Shown here in pieces: positions 62,841-64,000 of a DNA stretch of 64,000 bases. How positions within the stretch are numbered: the stretch's first letter is position 1; each line of letters starts with the position of its first letter. Made by a program: the position numbers and the translations under genes. A model generated the notes under the pieces. It had not been told where the DNA came from, did no database searches, and saw only the letters and a list, made by a program, of their open reading frames with translations. Origin of the DNA: Silurus meridionalis (Eukaryota > Chordata > Actinopteri > Siluriformes > Siluridae). The stretch lies in contig NC_060885.1 in the NCBI RefSeq assembly GCF_014805685.1, positions 34,240,632 through 34,304,631 of the forward strand. Direction: 5' to 3'.

Positions 62841-64000
62841 CATTGGTATATTATTTAGAAGCTCGTCGACAGTTAGATCATCATAGCTCTCCTTGTAGGA
62901 GGTTTCTCCTCCAGTGGACTCCTCCTGCTCACTGGCAGGATCTTCTAGGCTAAAAAGAAAATGGTGAATGGTGAAGACACGATATATGAACATAGCTATG
63001 TTAGAAATGGTGATAAAATTATACACTGCATGCTATTTGGTAGTAAACAGAGCTTGAACACTGATTGACCTACCTGCGCTTTCCTGTTAAGACAGAGTTC
63101 AGGTACTTTTTCACAGCCATTTGCTTGCGGAAGCGGCTGTAATTATCAGTGAATATGGCATCAGAGTGACGCTTCACTGGCATCGGTCCTTCCACCAGAT
63201 CATCACTGAAACATTGTGAGACACCAGGTTGCAGTAATCAATATTCAATATTTTTGAAAGTAAAAACATCTCACTCTCTCTATTTATCACTCTGAACCCC
63301 TTTTCTATTCAGGTGGCAGACTCTCTCTTTACATTTTCAATATTTTTTTTATACCAATTAACTAGACTTTTCAAACTTTATTTCAGTCTCTACCCCCTCA
63401 CTATACCACAATATACCACAATAGCAAAAAATGACTAAAATAAGCTCTATAATAATATAGCTATTTATCATTGCAGAAGAGATTTTTTTCTCCATGATCT
63501 TGATCTTTGCTTGTTTGTGACACTGAGGATTTGTACTAAAACCGTCCTATTTTATTTTAACCCATTATATAACAATAAAAACATAGTAACAAATATCATA
63601 CATTTTGCTAATGGTATGTTGTAATGGCTGTAAAGAAATTTCCAAACCACTGAATTGGATTATATGCCTGTTAACCAGAATAATGTTGTTCATTTTGCCT
63701 CTTCAATGTTTTATTAGTATTGAATTTATTAGTATTAAAATTGATTTTCCAATACACCAATTCTACCCAGTCCCATAAATACCCTTTTCTTGAGACCCAA
63801 CAGAGAACGAACAATATTCATAATTATATAACTGAATAATTCTTATAAAGAAATTTGTTTGATGTCCAAAATCAGTTAAAAACCGCCTCCAGAGGACTGG
63901 ACCACTGAGCAGCCTGATTACTCAGAAATTGGAAAGCTGGTCTGAGGTTGGTTGTAGTGATTCTACCTGACACGTTTGCCAATCAGAGACTCCAGGTAGC
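62841..64000 (-). CDS. vip: Vasoactive intestinal peptide precursor, 3' part (partial)
   Basis: Three minus-strand exons are visible: 63967-64000 (runs off the window), 63074-63205 and 62841-62949. The first encodes the end of the PHI-type peptide (KKYLES, then a GKR cleavage/amidation site). The second encodes a propeptide, then the dibasic KR, then [16 protein letters not shown] and the rest of a 28-residue VIP ending in a GKR amidation site. VIP is a secreted neuropeptide acting on VPAC receptors. The third encodes an acidic C-terminal propeptide ([14 protein letters not shown], then [16 protein letters not shown]) and ends at a good donor (ATG then GTAAGT). Reading through would give three more codons and a stop, so a short terminal exon probably lies at lower coordinates but was not located. 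Signal peptide and PHI start exons are outside the window. Confidence 0.93.

Overview
The window is vertebrate nuclear DNA from a teleost fish. Genes are split by GT-AG introns, microsatellites are dense, and the repeats (tRNA-derived SINEs, Tc1/mariner and hAT elements, L2-like LINE tails) are of kinds common in fish. Some repeat families look like those I associate with catfishes and other otophysans, so a siluriform is my best guess, but I could not search a database. Coding exons were joined by hand from reading frame, splice sites and remembered family sequence.

Layout: (1) 1.56-4.98 kb, +: a seven-exon ZIP9-type zinc transporter (slc39a9-like) whose 5' end lies in one arm of a long inverted repeat. 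(2) 6.6-10.1 kb: a non-autonomous hAT-like transposon of about 3.5 kb with matching ends and an 8-bp target duplication, carrying a GATA tract and an array of tRNA-like modules. (3) 11.6-18.0 kb, -: a complete 12-coding-exon ENT1 nucleoside transporter (slc29a1), with a possible distal promoter and first exon near 27.6 kb. (4) 18-42 kb: gene-poor, with decayed transposons, SINEs, an LTR-like element, a 113-bp near-perfect palindrome and repeats carrying CTCF-like motifs. (5) 42.2-47.3 kb, +: complete mtrf1l, the mitochondrial release factor mtRF1a. (6) 48.0-55.4 kb: a tandem duplication of about 3.7 kb carrying the whole fbxo5 (Emi1) gene and its cell-cycle promoter. Each copy has a different frameshift. 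(7) 55.4-62.8 kb: intergenic DNA with possible conserved non-coding blocks, an interstitial telomere-like array and very long CA/TA tracts. (8) 62.8-64.0 kb, -: the 3' part of vip, running off the window.

The order mtrf1l-fbxo5-vip, with vip facing the other two, is the arrangement I recall around human 6q25, which supports those three names. The genes do not form one pathway. The most notable features are the fbxo5 tandem pair with complementary lesions, the hAT element with its tRNA-like cargo, and the two large inverted repeats (at the slc39a9-like promoter and at 39.4 kb).
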